A stretch of DNA of 64,000 bases, from positions 61,873,702-61,937,701 of the forward strand of contig OZ020307.1 in NCBI GenBank assembly GCA_963971305.1. The letters run 5' to 3'. The notes under the pieces are model-generated. The model saw only the letters and a list, made by a program, of their open reading frames with translations. It was not told the origin of the DNA and did not search any database. Both the position numbers and the translations under genes were made by a program. Origin of the DNA: Arcuatula senhousia (taxonomy: Eukaryota > Mollusca > Bivalvia > Mytilida > Mytilidae). Positions 34,231-44,904 of this stretch are shown in pieces; within the stretch, counting starts at the first letter, position 1; each line of letters opens with the position of its first letter.

Positions 34231-35929
34231 GTAATAAAATTAAAAATTCACAATAAGAATTTGTGTAGAATCGACTTTGAAAAATGCATGATTTAGTACC
34301 TTTATGACAAATGTTTTCAATCTTCAATCTTTGCTATTTACGTTTTACTTATGTATTGAATGTAATATTTTATAGTTTGATTGGTGTGAAAAAACGGCTT
34401 TTATATACCAATAAAAGTACAAAATTTTGCATTCAATATATTGAATTGCATTCCGTTAATATATTTTAGATATTAGATCAGATTATATTCAAATTGCACA
34501 AAATTTGCAAAAAAAACACGGTTTATCATTTTCAAATTACTTCACGTAAATCATCGTCAAGGTAGCACGTGCTGGTGCGTTTCATCGAGAAATAAACGTT
34601 CTTTGCTAAAGCACTGTAACCAAAACCACCGTAACAATCACAAAACAAAAGGAATGTTATTATCTTAGCGTATTATTGCGTATTAAAAGTCCAGTTTAGG
34701 TTTTCAGAGGCAATATGCGAAATTTTCAAAATTAAGATTGTCTGCGTACTTCTAAAATGCGCCTTTTCATACCAACATTTCTACGATATCTGTGCATAGA
34801 AATACAATATTTCTAAAAATTAACAATGCAATGAAAATCTCTAAACATGTATCGGTTAAGTATTCTGACATTTACCGAAACATTTTAGCCATTAAAAGTT
34901 ACATTTTGGGATCAAAATCTGAAGATGGGACTGTATATATGTACGAAGCGAGGAAATTACATGTAATATTGATTGTTTGCCACTTTAATTTAAAATAAAC
35001 CGACATGAAACTAAGGATGTCTGTCCTTGCTCTCCGTCCTCAAATCTGAAATTAATGAAAAACTCGGAACGTCATTTTAGGACCCTTAGGCATACACTAA
35101 AAGTTATAGCGTGTTACTTAACATAGGCTGAATACAAGCGCACCTCTCAATATTCTGCTCTGTATCGGCTAGTCTAAAATAAAGAAAATGGTTATTCAAG
35201 ATGTTCTCGACCTAACCCACCCTTCTTAAGGAAAAAAATACACAATTTAAACAAAGGCAAATGTAGTTTTCTTTTTGTTTGTTTCGGACCTCTTACTATG
35301 CTGAGAAATATTCTCTACTTTTACACGAAAGCCCCTCTTTCCTAATTGTTGTAATTGAACAGGGGATTAGAAAATAAAGGTAATAACAAAACTACCGAAT
35401 TTGAATGATCAATCTCATAGTCCAGAGAAAATGACAAAAACGAATCAGTCATACCGGAGAATTGGTGGATCGCAATGGTCCTGACTTGGTACAGGCATCT
35501 CAAACGAAATGGTGGGGTAAACCAGGTTTTATGGCGCCAAACCTCACTTTTCCATTGCAATCTTAGGATCCGGTAATGACCATAGAACACAACATAGTTG
35601 TGAGACACAATAGGGATATTGAGGTGATCATCTCAGTACAGCAGACCAGTCAAACACTAATTAAAACAATTAACTACCATATCTTTTAACTCAACTTTGA
35701 ACTTTTCCACCAGTGGCTGATAACGAAGAAAGAATTTTTTAGGGATCGTATGAGACGTATTTTCTTATAGCCCTGCTCCAAAAGTCGGTCACGAAGAAAT
35801 CGGTGTCTGATCAAAAAATCTGTGAAACGCGTGCAAGCTCTGGCATATCGAATAAGTTGTGAAATATAAACACCGTATGCAGGGGAAGTAGGTATATTGC
35901 TCTGTAGATTAGGAAAATTAATAATTTCA
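34231..35929. repeat. Segmental duplication, copy I
   Basis: GTAATAAAATTAAAAATTCA at 34231 recurs at 35930 (1,699 bp apart) and the intervening sequence is nearly identical in copy II. It consists of an unclassified AT-rich stretch followed by a minus-strand PLE-A tail and RT end (35342-35925). The 66-68 residue frames shared by the copies reflect duplication, not evidence of selection. Confidence 0.85.
35342..35925 (-). pseudogene. PLE-A, copy I: RT C-terminal end and 3' tail
   Basis: The minus strand encodes SPAYGVYISQLIRYARACTRF, DFLIRHRFLRDRLLEQGYKK and VISHWWKSSKL, then the tail. The RT part is cut off by the duplication junction at 35929. Confidence 0.75.
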
Positions 35930-38590
35930 GTAATAAAATTAAAAATTCACAATAAGAATTTGTGTAGAAACGACTTTGAAAAATGCATGATTTAGTACCT
36001 TTATGACAAATGTTTTCAATCTTCAATCTTTGCTATTTACGTTTTACTTATGTATTGAATGTAATATTTTATAGTTTGATTGGTGTGAAAAAACGGCTTT
36101 TATATACCAATAAAACTACAAAATTTTGCATTCAATATATTGAATTGCATTCCGTTAATATATTTTAGATATTAGATCAGATTATATTCAAATTGCACAA
36201 AATTTGCAAAAAAAACCACGGTTTACTTCACGTAAATCATCGTCTAGGTAGCACGTGCTGGTGCGTTTCATCGAGAAATAAACGTTCTTTGCTAAAGCAC
36301 TGTAACCAAAACCACCGTAACAATCACAAAACAAAAGGAATGTTATTATCTTAGCGTATTATTGCGTATTAAAAGTCCAGTTTAGGTTTTCAGAGGCAAT
36401 ATGCGAAATTTTCAAAATTAAGATTGTCTGCGTACTTCTAAAATGCGCCTTTTCATACCAAAATTTCTACGATATCTGTGCATAGAAATACAATATTTCT
36501 AAAAATTAACAATGCAATGAAAATCTCTAAACATGTATCGGTTAAGTATTCTGACATTTACCGAAACATTTTAGCCATTAAAAGTTACATTTTGGGGTCA
36601 AAATCTGAAGATGGGACTGTATATATGTACGAAGCGAGGAAATTACATGTAATATTGATTGTTTGCCACTTTAATTAAAAATAAACCGACATGAAACTAA
36701 GGATGTCTGTCCTTGCTCTCCATCCTCAAATCTGAAATTAATGAAAAACTCGGAACGTCAATTAGAACCCTTAGGCATACACTAAAAGTTATAGCGTGTC
36801 ACTTAACATAGGCTGAATACAAGCGCACCTCTCAATATTCTGCTCTGTATCGGCTAGTCTAAAATAAAGAAAATGGTTATTCAAGATGTTCTCGACCTAA
36901 CCCACCCTTCTTAAGGAAAAAAATACACAATTTAAACAAAGGCAAATGTAGTTTTCTTTTTGTTTGTTTCGGACCTCTTACTATGCTGAGAAATATTCTC
37001 TACTTTTACACGAAAGCCCCTCTTTCCTAATTGTTGTAATTGAACAGGGGATTAGAAAATAAAGGTAATATCAAAACTACCGAACTTGAATGATCAATCT
37101 CATAGTCCAGAGAAAATGACAAAAACGAATCAGTCATACCGGAGAATTGGTGGATCGCAATGGTCCTGACTTGGTACAGGCATTTCAAACGAAATGGTGG
37201 GGTAAACCAGGTTTTATGGCGCCAAACCTCACTTTTCCATTTCGATCTTAGGATCCGGTAATGACCATAGAACACAACATAGTTGTGAGACACAATAGGG
37301 ATATTGAGGTGATCACCTCAGTACAGCAGACCAGTCAAACACTAATTAAAACAATTAACTACCATATCTTTTAACTCAACTTTGAACTTTTCCACCAGTG
37401 GCTGATAACGAAGAAAGAATTTTTTAGGGATCGTATGAGACGTATTTTCTTATAGCCCTGCTCCAAAAGTCGGTCACGAAGAAATCGGTGTCTGATCAAA
37501 AAATCTGTGAAACGCGTGCAAGCTCTGGCATATCGAATAAGTTGTGAAATATAAACACCGTATGCAGGGGAAGTAGGTATATTGCTCTGTAGATTAGGAA
37601 AATTAATAATTTGAAAATTAAAATCGTCTCGTTTATCGTAAATTTTTGTACTGAGATGACCACCTGGGTCAAATTCGAGGTGCAAATCCAAGAAAGATGT
37701 GAAGCAATTTGATTCGGTGGTCTCTTTAATCTCCAATTCCGGAGGATATATTGAAGGAATCCATCTACCAAATGAAGTGTTATTGACAGAAAGGACATCA
37801 TCAATATATCTGAATGTAGGATTAAATGACCTTGCCTCTTTCATCTTCTTGTTCTTTACGAGTCCCTGAAGAAATTCTGTCTCGCAAGAGTATAAAAACA
37901 AATCGGCGAGGAGAGGAGCCCATTGGAATGCCGATTTGTTGTTGAAAAATCTCTCCTCCATTTAAAAAAATTGTTATTTATGTATACAATATATTGGCTG
38001 TCCGATAGTTTGTAGTGTTGTACAGTAATATGTACAATACATATACATCTAACTATTGTCAAATGTTTTAAATGAATAATACTGCATTTTTCGTATATTT
38101 AGGTATATTTAGTTGTTTTTCACATTGATTGAATCATTTTATCCAAGACAAAATGATACTAAGATCTAATTTCCCATTCTATTAACATCTACATGTTATC
38201 AAATATATAGGGCATTTTGTAGGGAGTTTCATGATCTTATCGAATCATTGAATCTTATAACCGTGTTACATAATAAATGTAAATAAACCTTATCGTTGAA
38301 GTGCATTTGTTTGATTTTAAATAACTAGAACAACTAAAAAATATTTTTCTACATTCTACAAAAATGCAGGTCATCGTTTATTCAATTTAACATAAAAATG
38401 TGTTCGATTAAAGCGCAAGATTTTCTTTAAGGTACCTAGACATGATGTGATTACAAGAAAAATTATGATGATCAAAATCTGTACATTTGGAGAACATTCT
38501 GTCATTCCAATGGACAAATTGTGCTTTTCTCTTCGCATATGTGTTTTTTTTTATTCTAACGAGACTGAGGGTCTTCAAGAACTCATAAAG
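35930..38590. repeat. Segmental duplication, copy II
   Basis: Repeats copy I, then extends through a longer PLE-A RT fragment (to about 37975), a spacer (37976-38536) and a short plus-strand PLE-A piece (38537-38590). It ends where copy III begins, 2,252 bp after the matching point in copy II. Confidence 0.85.
37027..37975 (-). pseudogene. PLE-A, copy II: reverse-transcriptase fragment and 3' tail
   Basis: This is the longest RT frame (37371-37961, 196 residues). It contains APLLADLFLYSCETEF, the catalytic FRYIDDVLSVNN, LDLHLEFDPGGHLSTK and SPAYGVYISQLIRYARAC, all typical of Penelope-like RT. Relative to 41401-41475 it has an 11-base deletion that removes part of the MGTNCA block and fuses two frames. 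It lacks the N-terminal RT region and any GIY-YIG endonuclease. Confidence 0.85.
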
Positions 38591-39279
38591 AATGTTATTA
38601 TCTTAGCGTATTATTGCGTATTAAAAGTCCAGTTTAGGTTTTCAGAGGCAATATGCGAAATTTTCAAAATTAAGATTGTCTGCGTACTTCTAAAATGCGC
38701 CTTTTCATACCAAAATTTCTACGATATCTGTGCATAGAAATACAATATTTCTAAAAATTAACAATGCAATGAAAATCTCTAAACATGTATCGGTTAAGTA
38801 TTCTGACATTTACCGAAACATTTTAGCCATTAAAAGTTACATTTTGGGGTCAAAATCTGAAGATGGGACTGTATATATGTACGAAGCGAGGAAATTACAT
38901 GTAATATTGATTGTTTGCCACTTTAATTAAAAATAAACCGACATGAAACTAAGGATGTCTGTCCTTGCTCTCCGTCCTCAAATCTGAAATTAATGAAAAA
39001 CTCGGAACGTCATTTTAGGACCCTTAGGCATACACTAAAAGTTATAGCGTGTTACTTAACATAGGCTGAATACATGCGCACCTCTCAATATTCTGCTCTG
39101 TATCGGCTAGTCTTAAATAAAGAAAATGGATATTCAAGATGTTCTCGACCTAACCCACCCTTCTTAAGGAAAAAAATACACAATTTAAACAAAGGCAAAT
39201 GTAGTTTTCTTTTTGTTTGTTTCGGACCTCTTACTATGCTGAGAAATATTCTCTACTTTTACACGAAAGCCCCTCTTTC

Positions 39280-40147
39280 CTAATTGTTGTAATTGAACAG
39301 GGGATTAGAAAATAAAGGTAATAACAAAACTACCGAACTTGAATGATCAATCTCATAGTCCAGAGAAAATGACAAAAACAAATCAGTCATACCGGAGAAT
39401 TGGTGGATCGCAATGGTCCTGACTTGGTACAGACATTTCAAACGAAATGGTGGGGTAAACCAGGTTTTATGGCGCCAAACCTCACTTTTCCATTGCAATC
39501 TTAGGATCCGGTAATGACCATAGAACACAACATAGTTGTGAGACACAATAGGGATATTGAGGTGATCATCTCAGTACAGCAGACCAGTCAAACACTAATT
39601 AAAACAATTAACTACCATATCTTTTAACTCAACTTTGAACTTTTCCACCAGTGGCTGATAACGAAGAAAGAATTTTTTAGGGATCGTATGAGACGTATTT
39701 TCTTATAGCCCTGCTCCAAAAGTCGGTCACGAAGAAATCGGTGTCTGATCAAAAAATCTGTGAAACGCGTGCAAGCTCTGGCATATCGAATAAGTTGTGA
39801 AATATAAACACCGTATGCAGGGGAAGTAGGTATATTGCTCTGTAGATTAGGAATATTAATAATTTGAAAATTAAAATCGTCTCGTTTATCGTAAATTTTT
39901 GTAATGAGATGACCACCTGGGTCAAATTCGAGGTGCAAATCCAAGAAAGATGTGAAGCAATTTGATTCGGTGGTCTCTTTAATCTCCAATTCCGGAGGAT
40001 ATATTGAAGGAATCCAACTACCAAATGAAGTGTTATTGACAGAAAGGACATCATCAATATATATGAATGTAGGATTAAATGACCTTGCCTCTTTCATCTT
40101 CTTGTTCTTTACGAGTCCCTGAAGAAATTCAGTCTCGCAAGAGTATA
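39280..40147 (-). pseudogene. PLE-A, copy III: reverse-transcriptase fragment and 3' tail
   Basis: The 175-residue frame 39624-40151 contains FIYIDDVLSVNN and the same downstream blocks as copy II. Its upstream part was separated by the insertion at about 40148-41400 and resumes at 41401 with MGTNCAPLLADLF intact. Confidence 0.85.
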
Positions 40148-41400
40148 ACAAGAGTTAACACTTAAGTATGTCTCGCCTGCTGGCACCATTAGAAACAATT
40201 ATTCTTTCTTACTTCCACTATATTTTGAATTTACATGGATTTTCAGTTTCTGAGATCAAAAGATGTTTATAGAACCAAAACATTGCAAATATATGCAATA
40301 AAAATAATCAAAGTCACTCAACCAGAAAATCAAGGTCAAGGTCAAAAGATGAGGATGTAACTGTGCTAAGCTACTACTGGGACATATGCATACCAAGTTT
40401 CATCAACGTAGGACTTATAGTTCTTGAGATATGGAGGTGCTCGCAAATCTCTGTTTCCATTGCTATTAAATGTATTGAAAATTGTCAAAGTCACTCAACA
40501 GAAAAATCAAGGTCAAGGTCAAAAGATGGGGATACAACTGTGCTGAGCTACTACTGGGGCATACCCATACCAAGTTTCATCAGCCTAGGACCTATAGTTC
40601 TTAAGATATGGAGTTGCTCGCAAAACTTTTCCATTGCTATTATATGTATTGAAAATTGTCAAAGTCACTCAACCGAAAAATCAAGGTCAAGGTCAAGAGA
40701 TGGGGATGCAACTGTGCTAAGCTACTACTGGGACATATGCATACCAAGTTTCATCAACGTAGGACTTATAGTTCTTGAGATATGGAGGTGCTCGCAAATC
40801 TCTGTTTCCATTGCTATTAAATGTATTGAAAATTGTCAAAGTCACTCAACAGAAAAATCAAGGTCAAGGTCAAAAGATGGGGATACAACTGTGCTGAGCT
40901 ACTACTGGGGCATACCCATACCAAGTTTCATCAGCCTAGGACCTATAGTTCTTAAGATATGGAGTTGCTCGCAAAACTTTTCCATTGCTATTATATGTAT
41001 TGAAAATTGTCAAAGTCACTCAACAGAAAAATCAAGGTCAAGGTCAAGAGATGGGGATGCAACTGTGCTAAGCTACTACTGGGGCATATGCATACCAAGT
41101 TTCATCAACCTAGGACTTATTGTTCTTGAGATATGGAGGTGCTCGCAAAACTTTTCCATTGCTATTATATGTATTGAAAATTGTCAAAGTCACTCAACCG
41201 GAAAATCCAGGTCAAGGTCAAAAGATGGGGATGCAACTGTGCTAAGCTACTACTGGGCATATGCATACCAAGTTTCATCAATCCAAGACCTATAGTTCTT
41301 GAGATATGGAGGTGCTCATAAAACTTTTCCAAAAAGTTAACGCCGCCGCCGCCGGTAAAGTAACACCTATGTCCTGCTCTGCTTCGCAGGCGAGACAAAA
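40148..41400. mobile_element. TCTCGCC element, copy 2 (type b core)
   Basis: Inserted in PLE-A copy III; copy II at about 37883-37896 preserves the unoccupied site. The ends are AACAAGAGTTAACAC...TATGTCTCGCCTGCTGG and a CCG-triplet run then GCAGGCGAGACAAAAAC. The core is six type b units with alternating 177- and 174-bp spacing (351-bp dimers). Because both lengths are multiples of three, an artefactual 310-residue frame (40363-41295) runs through them. Confidence 0.85.
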
Positions 41401-41478
41401 ACAAATCGGCGAGGAGAGGAGCACAGTTTGTGCCCATTGGAATGCCGATTTGTTGTTGAAAAATCTCTCCTCCATTTA
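41401..41478 (-). pseudogene. PLE-A, copy III: upstream RT piece after insertion
   Basis: The minus strand reads NGGEIFQQQIGIPMGTNCAP, the conserved PLE RT block preceding LLADLF. Homology to RT ends at about 41478 in both this copy and copy II, so the common ancestor was already 5'-truncated. Confidence 0.75.
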
Positions 41479-42347
41479 AAATTGTTATTTATATATACAA
41501 TATATTGGCTGTCCGATAGTTTGTAGTGTTGTAAAGTAATATGTACAATACATATACATCTAACTATTGTCAAATGTTTTAAATGAATAATACTGCATTT
41601 TTCGTATATTTAGGTATATTTAGTTGTTTTTCACATTGATTGAATCATTTTATCCAAGACAAAATGATACTAAGATCTAATTTCCCATTCTATTAACATC
41701 TACATGTTATCAAATATATAGGGCATTTTGTAGGGAGTGTTATGATCTTATCGAATCATTGAATCTTATAACCGTGTTACATAATAAATGTAAATAAACC
41801 TTATCGTTGAAGTGCATTTGTTTGATTTTAAATAATTAGAACAACTGAAAAAAATATTTTTCTACATTCTACAAAAATATACAAAAGTCATCGTTTATTC
41901 AATTTAACATAAAAATGTGTTCGATTAAAGCGCAAGATTTTCTTTAAGGTACCTAGACATGATGTGATTACAAGAAAAATTATGATGATCAAAATCTGTA
42001 CATTTGGAGAACATTCTGTCATTCCAATGGACAAATTGTGCTTCTCTCTTCGCATATGTGTTTTTTTTTTTATTCTTACGAGACTGAGGGTCTTCAGGAA
42101 CTCATAAAGAACATGAAGGTGAAAGAAAAAAAGTCTTTTAATCTCACTTTCATGTATATCAACGATGTCATCTCTGTCAACAACGTTTCGTTTGGCAAAT
42201 GGATTCCTTTGATATATCATCCAGAGTTAGAGGTTGAGGAAACCATTGAATTCAATTGCTTTACATCATTCTTTGACTTGGATCTCGAATATGGTCATGG
42301 TGGTCTTCTTAGTACAAAAAATACGATAAAAGGGACGACTTTAATTT

Positions 42348-42542
42348 TTATAGGTTGAATATCTTAGTAATGGTTTGGTTCCCCAGTTTGGTGTTTTTGG
42401 TTATACTGTTCTATGCTCTTCATATTCATACAGTGTTTGGAATTTTCAATGTTTTGGTAGAGCGCCTCTGATGAGTCTTGAATAGACGAAACGCGCGTCA
42501 GGCGTAGCAAAATTTATTGTCTGGAACTTTGTTGTCATTTGT
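42348..42542 (+). mobile_element. Retrozyme-like insertion carrying a hammerhead ribozyme
   Basis: About 195 bp separating the DDFNF-like and FKIPNL-like parts of the PLE-A RT, with ATTT at both borders. It contains one hammerhead motif. Small hammerhead-bearing retroelements (retrozymes) are known from bivalves (de la Pena and colleagues, from memory). The borders are approximate to a few bases. Confidence 0.65.
42462..42505 (+). ncRNA. Hammerhead ribozyme (type I, short stem III)
   Basis: Stem I is GCGCCT (42462-42467) with AGGCGT (42500-42505), six pairs including one G-U. The core is CTGATGA (42468-42474). Stem II is GTCT/AGAC with loop TGAAT, followed by GAAA (42488-42491). A minimal stem III (ACG/CGT or AC/GT) ends at the GTC cleavage triplet (42497-42499). 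All invariant core bases are present. The very short stem III is as reported for ribozymes of Penelope-like elements and retrozymes, which may act as dimers. Confidence 0.85.
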
Positions 42543-42749
42543 ATTTCAAATTATAAAATTCCCTAACCTTGAAAGCAAAATACCTTGTTCGCCTGCTTAC
42601 GATGTTTATATTTCACAACTTAATCTATTTGCCTTAGCTTCTACAATGTTTCCTTTTTTTACGTCACAGCTGTCTCGGTGACCGACTGTTAGACACTTCC
42701 ATGGTTAGACCAAGGTTACATGGAAATAATATTAACAAGTGTGGCCACT

Positions 42750-43910
42750 AAAAGTATGTCTCGCCTGCCGGCACCATCACTAAAATCAACTACCTAAGCT
42801 TTCATTTCTTGATATAAACACAAAAAGTGTATGTATACCTAATAACAGATGCCTAGTTACCGTATTATACTATTCAAGCAATCCATTGTCCACACAAGTA
42901 TTACAAAAAATTTTCTGTCTGAAAAAAAGACCTAAGTTCACAGTGTCACTGGAGCGTAAAAATGGGGTCATGGTCACATGGCATGGTGACAGTTGCATTG
43001 TCCGTAACCGCAACTGTCTGTTTACCCAATATCAGATGCCTAGCTATTATAACTTTCCAGCAATTCATCATCCACATAAGTCTTACAAAAAAGTTTTTCA
43101 TCCTGAAAAAGACCTAAGTTCACAGAGTCACTAGAGCGTGAAAATGGGGTCAGGGTCACACAACATGGTAACAGTTGCGTAGACCATAACCTAAACTGTC
43201 TGTATACCTAATATCAGATGCCTAGCTAATATACTTTTCCAGCAATTCATTGTCCACAAAAGTCTTACAAAAAAAGTTTAAGGCCTGAAAAAAGACCTAA
43301 GTTCACAAAGTCACTGGAGCGTGAAAATGGGTTCAGGGTCACATGGCATGGTGACAGTTGCGTAGACCATAACCTGAACTGTCTGTATACCAAATATCAG
43401 ATGCCTAGCTAATATACTTTTCCAGCAATTCATCGTCCACAAAAGTCTTACAAAAAAGTTTACGGCCTGAAAAAAGACCTAAGTTCACAGAGTCTCTGGA
43501 GCGTGAAAATGGGGTCAGGGTTACACGACATGGTGACAGTTGCGTAGAGCATAACCTGAACTGTCTGTATACCAAATATTAGATGCCTAGCTAATATACT
43601 TTTCCAGCAATTCATCGTCCACAAAAGTCTTACAAAAAAGTTTACGGCCTGAAAAAAGACCTAAGTTCACAGAGTCACTGGAGCGTGAAAATGGGGTCAG
43701 GGTCACACGGCATGGTGACAGTTGCGTAGACCATAACCTGAACTGTCTGTATACCAAATATCAGATGCCTAGCTATTATACTTTTCAAGCAATTCATTGT
43801 CCACAAAAGTCTTACAAAAAAGTTTACGCCGCCGCCGTCGCCGCCGCCGTCGCCGGAAAGTAATACCTATGTCTCGCCTTCCGCGACTATTCGTCGCAGG
43901 CGAGACAAAA
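42750..43910. mobile_element. TCTCGCC element, copy 3 (type a core)
   Basis: The ends are AACAAGTGTGG...TATGTCTCGCCTGCCGG and GCCGCCGCCGTCGCCGCC...GCAGGCGAGACAAAAAC. The core is five to six units of 182 bp (GCGT anchors at about 42954, 43136, 43319, 43501 and 43683) with ATATCAGATGCCTAGCTA and GAAAATGGGGTCAGGGTCAC. It has no type b units. Confidence 0.85.
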
Positions 43911-43974
43911 ACGAAAGAATAAAGTCTCATGCAGTCCCTGTTATGTTGAAAACAATAATAAGTGTTTTTGTTTA

Positions 43975-44150
43975 TTTGTGTTTGACATTTGTGGTATTGA
44001 GATGATCAGCTTATTGTCCCTTTTATGTCTTCACAGCCGTGTTGTACGTGTTTTGTGGTACTACCGGGCCCTAACATGGCAATGGAAGAGGGAGGTTAAA
44101 TCCTCCTAGTTCAATTATTTCGTTATTATCTTTATTTGTTACCGATCTGA
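43975..44150 (+). mobile_element. PLE-A 3' tail fragment
   Basis: GAGATGATCAGCTTATTGTC, TACTACCGGGCCCTAACATG and CAATGGAAGAGGGAGGTTA match the copy at 19735; the middle is deleted. Confidence 0.55.
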
Positions 44151-44904
44151 TTTAAATCAGCCCATTCTCTGCACCGTTCACAAGTCAGACGAATCAAATG
44201 AAATAGCGATTGGTTTGAACTTGACATATACATGATTAAATACGATATTCAATTAAAACAAAGCTGAAAAAATCCCAGTTCCACTCAAAATTTATAATGA
44301 CTGTTATGATTTTGTTTCCAATCTTATAATAAACGACCTCTTTCAGTTTTACCGCCTGACGGTGATTTGAATACATGTACGTGTAATTCAATGGGAAAAT
44401 GATCGCCATCAACATAATCAAAACATTAGACAGGAAAAATATTTAGATCTCAAAAAGGTGTTTCAGCTAAAGACAATCGAGCATCAAAGCCTAATAAGGA
44501 TCGAGGACAGTGGTCAAGTCCAATACAGGAACGAGAACGATTATGTTTAAGAATTTTAAAATAATTAAAGAAGATTTTGATAACATTTTTTTCCGGAAAT
44601 ACTTGCGGTAAACATGTCTTTAGATTACTCCCTTGACTCGCTTGGTCACCATAAGTGGTGTCAAATTACAAAAGAAATCGTCGGTAAAACTAGATTTTAT
44701 GGCTGCAAATCTCTTTCTCATTCACTGTAGCTTGGTCAAAGAAAAGCAAACTCCCGTCATTCATTAAATCACACAGTTTCCGGAAAAAATTAACCGGATG
44801 GGTCAGAACAAAAATTGTAAAAAAGCGTTTTAAACGCTTGTCAGATGACAATATAGTGGCCCAAAAATGAAAATTACATTAGTTAAGGACACAATAGAAA
44901 ACAA
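44151..44904. other. No gene recognised
   Basis: AT-rich, with no coding or repeat signature that I can name. Confidence 0.3.

Larger units (their letters stand above)
38591..42110. repeat. Segmental duplication, copy III, with a later 1.25-kb insertion
   Basis: Matches 36341-38590 at an offset of 2,252 bp up to about 40147. After the TCTCGCC element it matches again at an offset of about 3,517 bp. It ends inside the plus-strand PLE-A fragment, which continues to about 42700. Confidence 0.85.
42050..42700 (+). pseudogene. PLE-A fragment on the plus strand, with ribozyme insertion
   Basis: 42050-42347 encodes FYSYETEGLQELIKNMK, FMYINDVISVNN (the catalytic first D is replaced by N) and SFFDLDLEYGHGGLLSTK. 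After the insert the frame resumes at about 42543 with FKIPNLESKIP and SPAYDVYISQL. Substitutions and frameshifts show it is dead. Confidence 0.75.

Noticed and set aside
34792..38930. Repeated 66-68 residue frames MHRNTIFLKINNAMK...
   Set aside because: Identity among copies follows from the tandem segmental duplication. There is no domain and no outside evidence of coding.
35342..39546. Three near-identical 88-residue minus-strand frames (MSHNYVVFYGHYRILR...)
   Set aside because: They are recent segmental copies of the PLE-A tail. Older copies of the same tail (19735, 9573, 55845) have frameshifts, so protein coding is not supported.
40363..41295. 310-residue open frame with Ser/Arg-rich repeats (STEKSRSRSKDGD)
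   Set aside because: It lies entirely in the non-coding tandem core of a TCTCGCC element. The units are 174 and 177 bases, both multiples of three, so one stop-free frame extends by arithmetic. Related cores elsewhere do not keep the frame.
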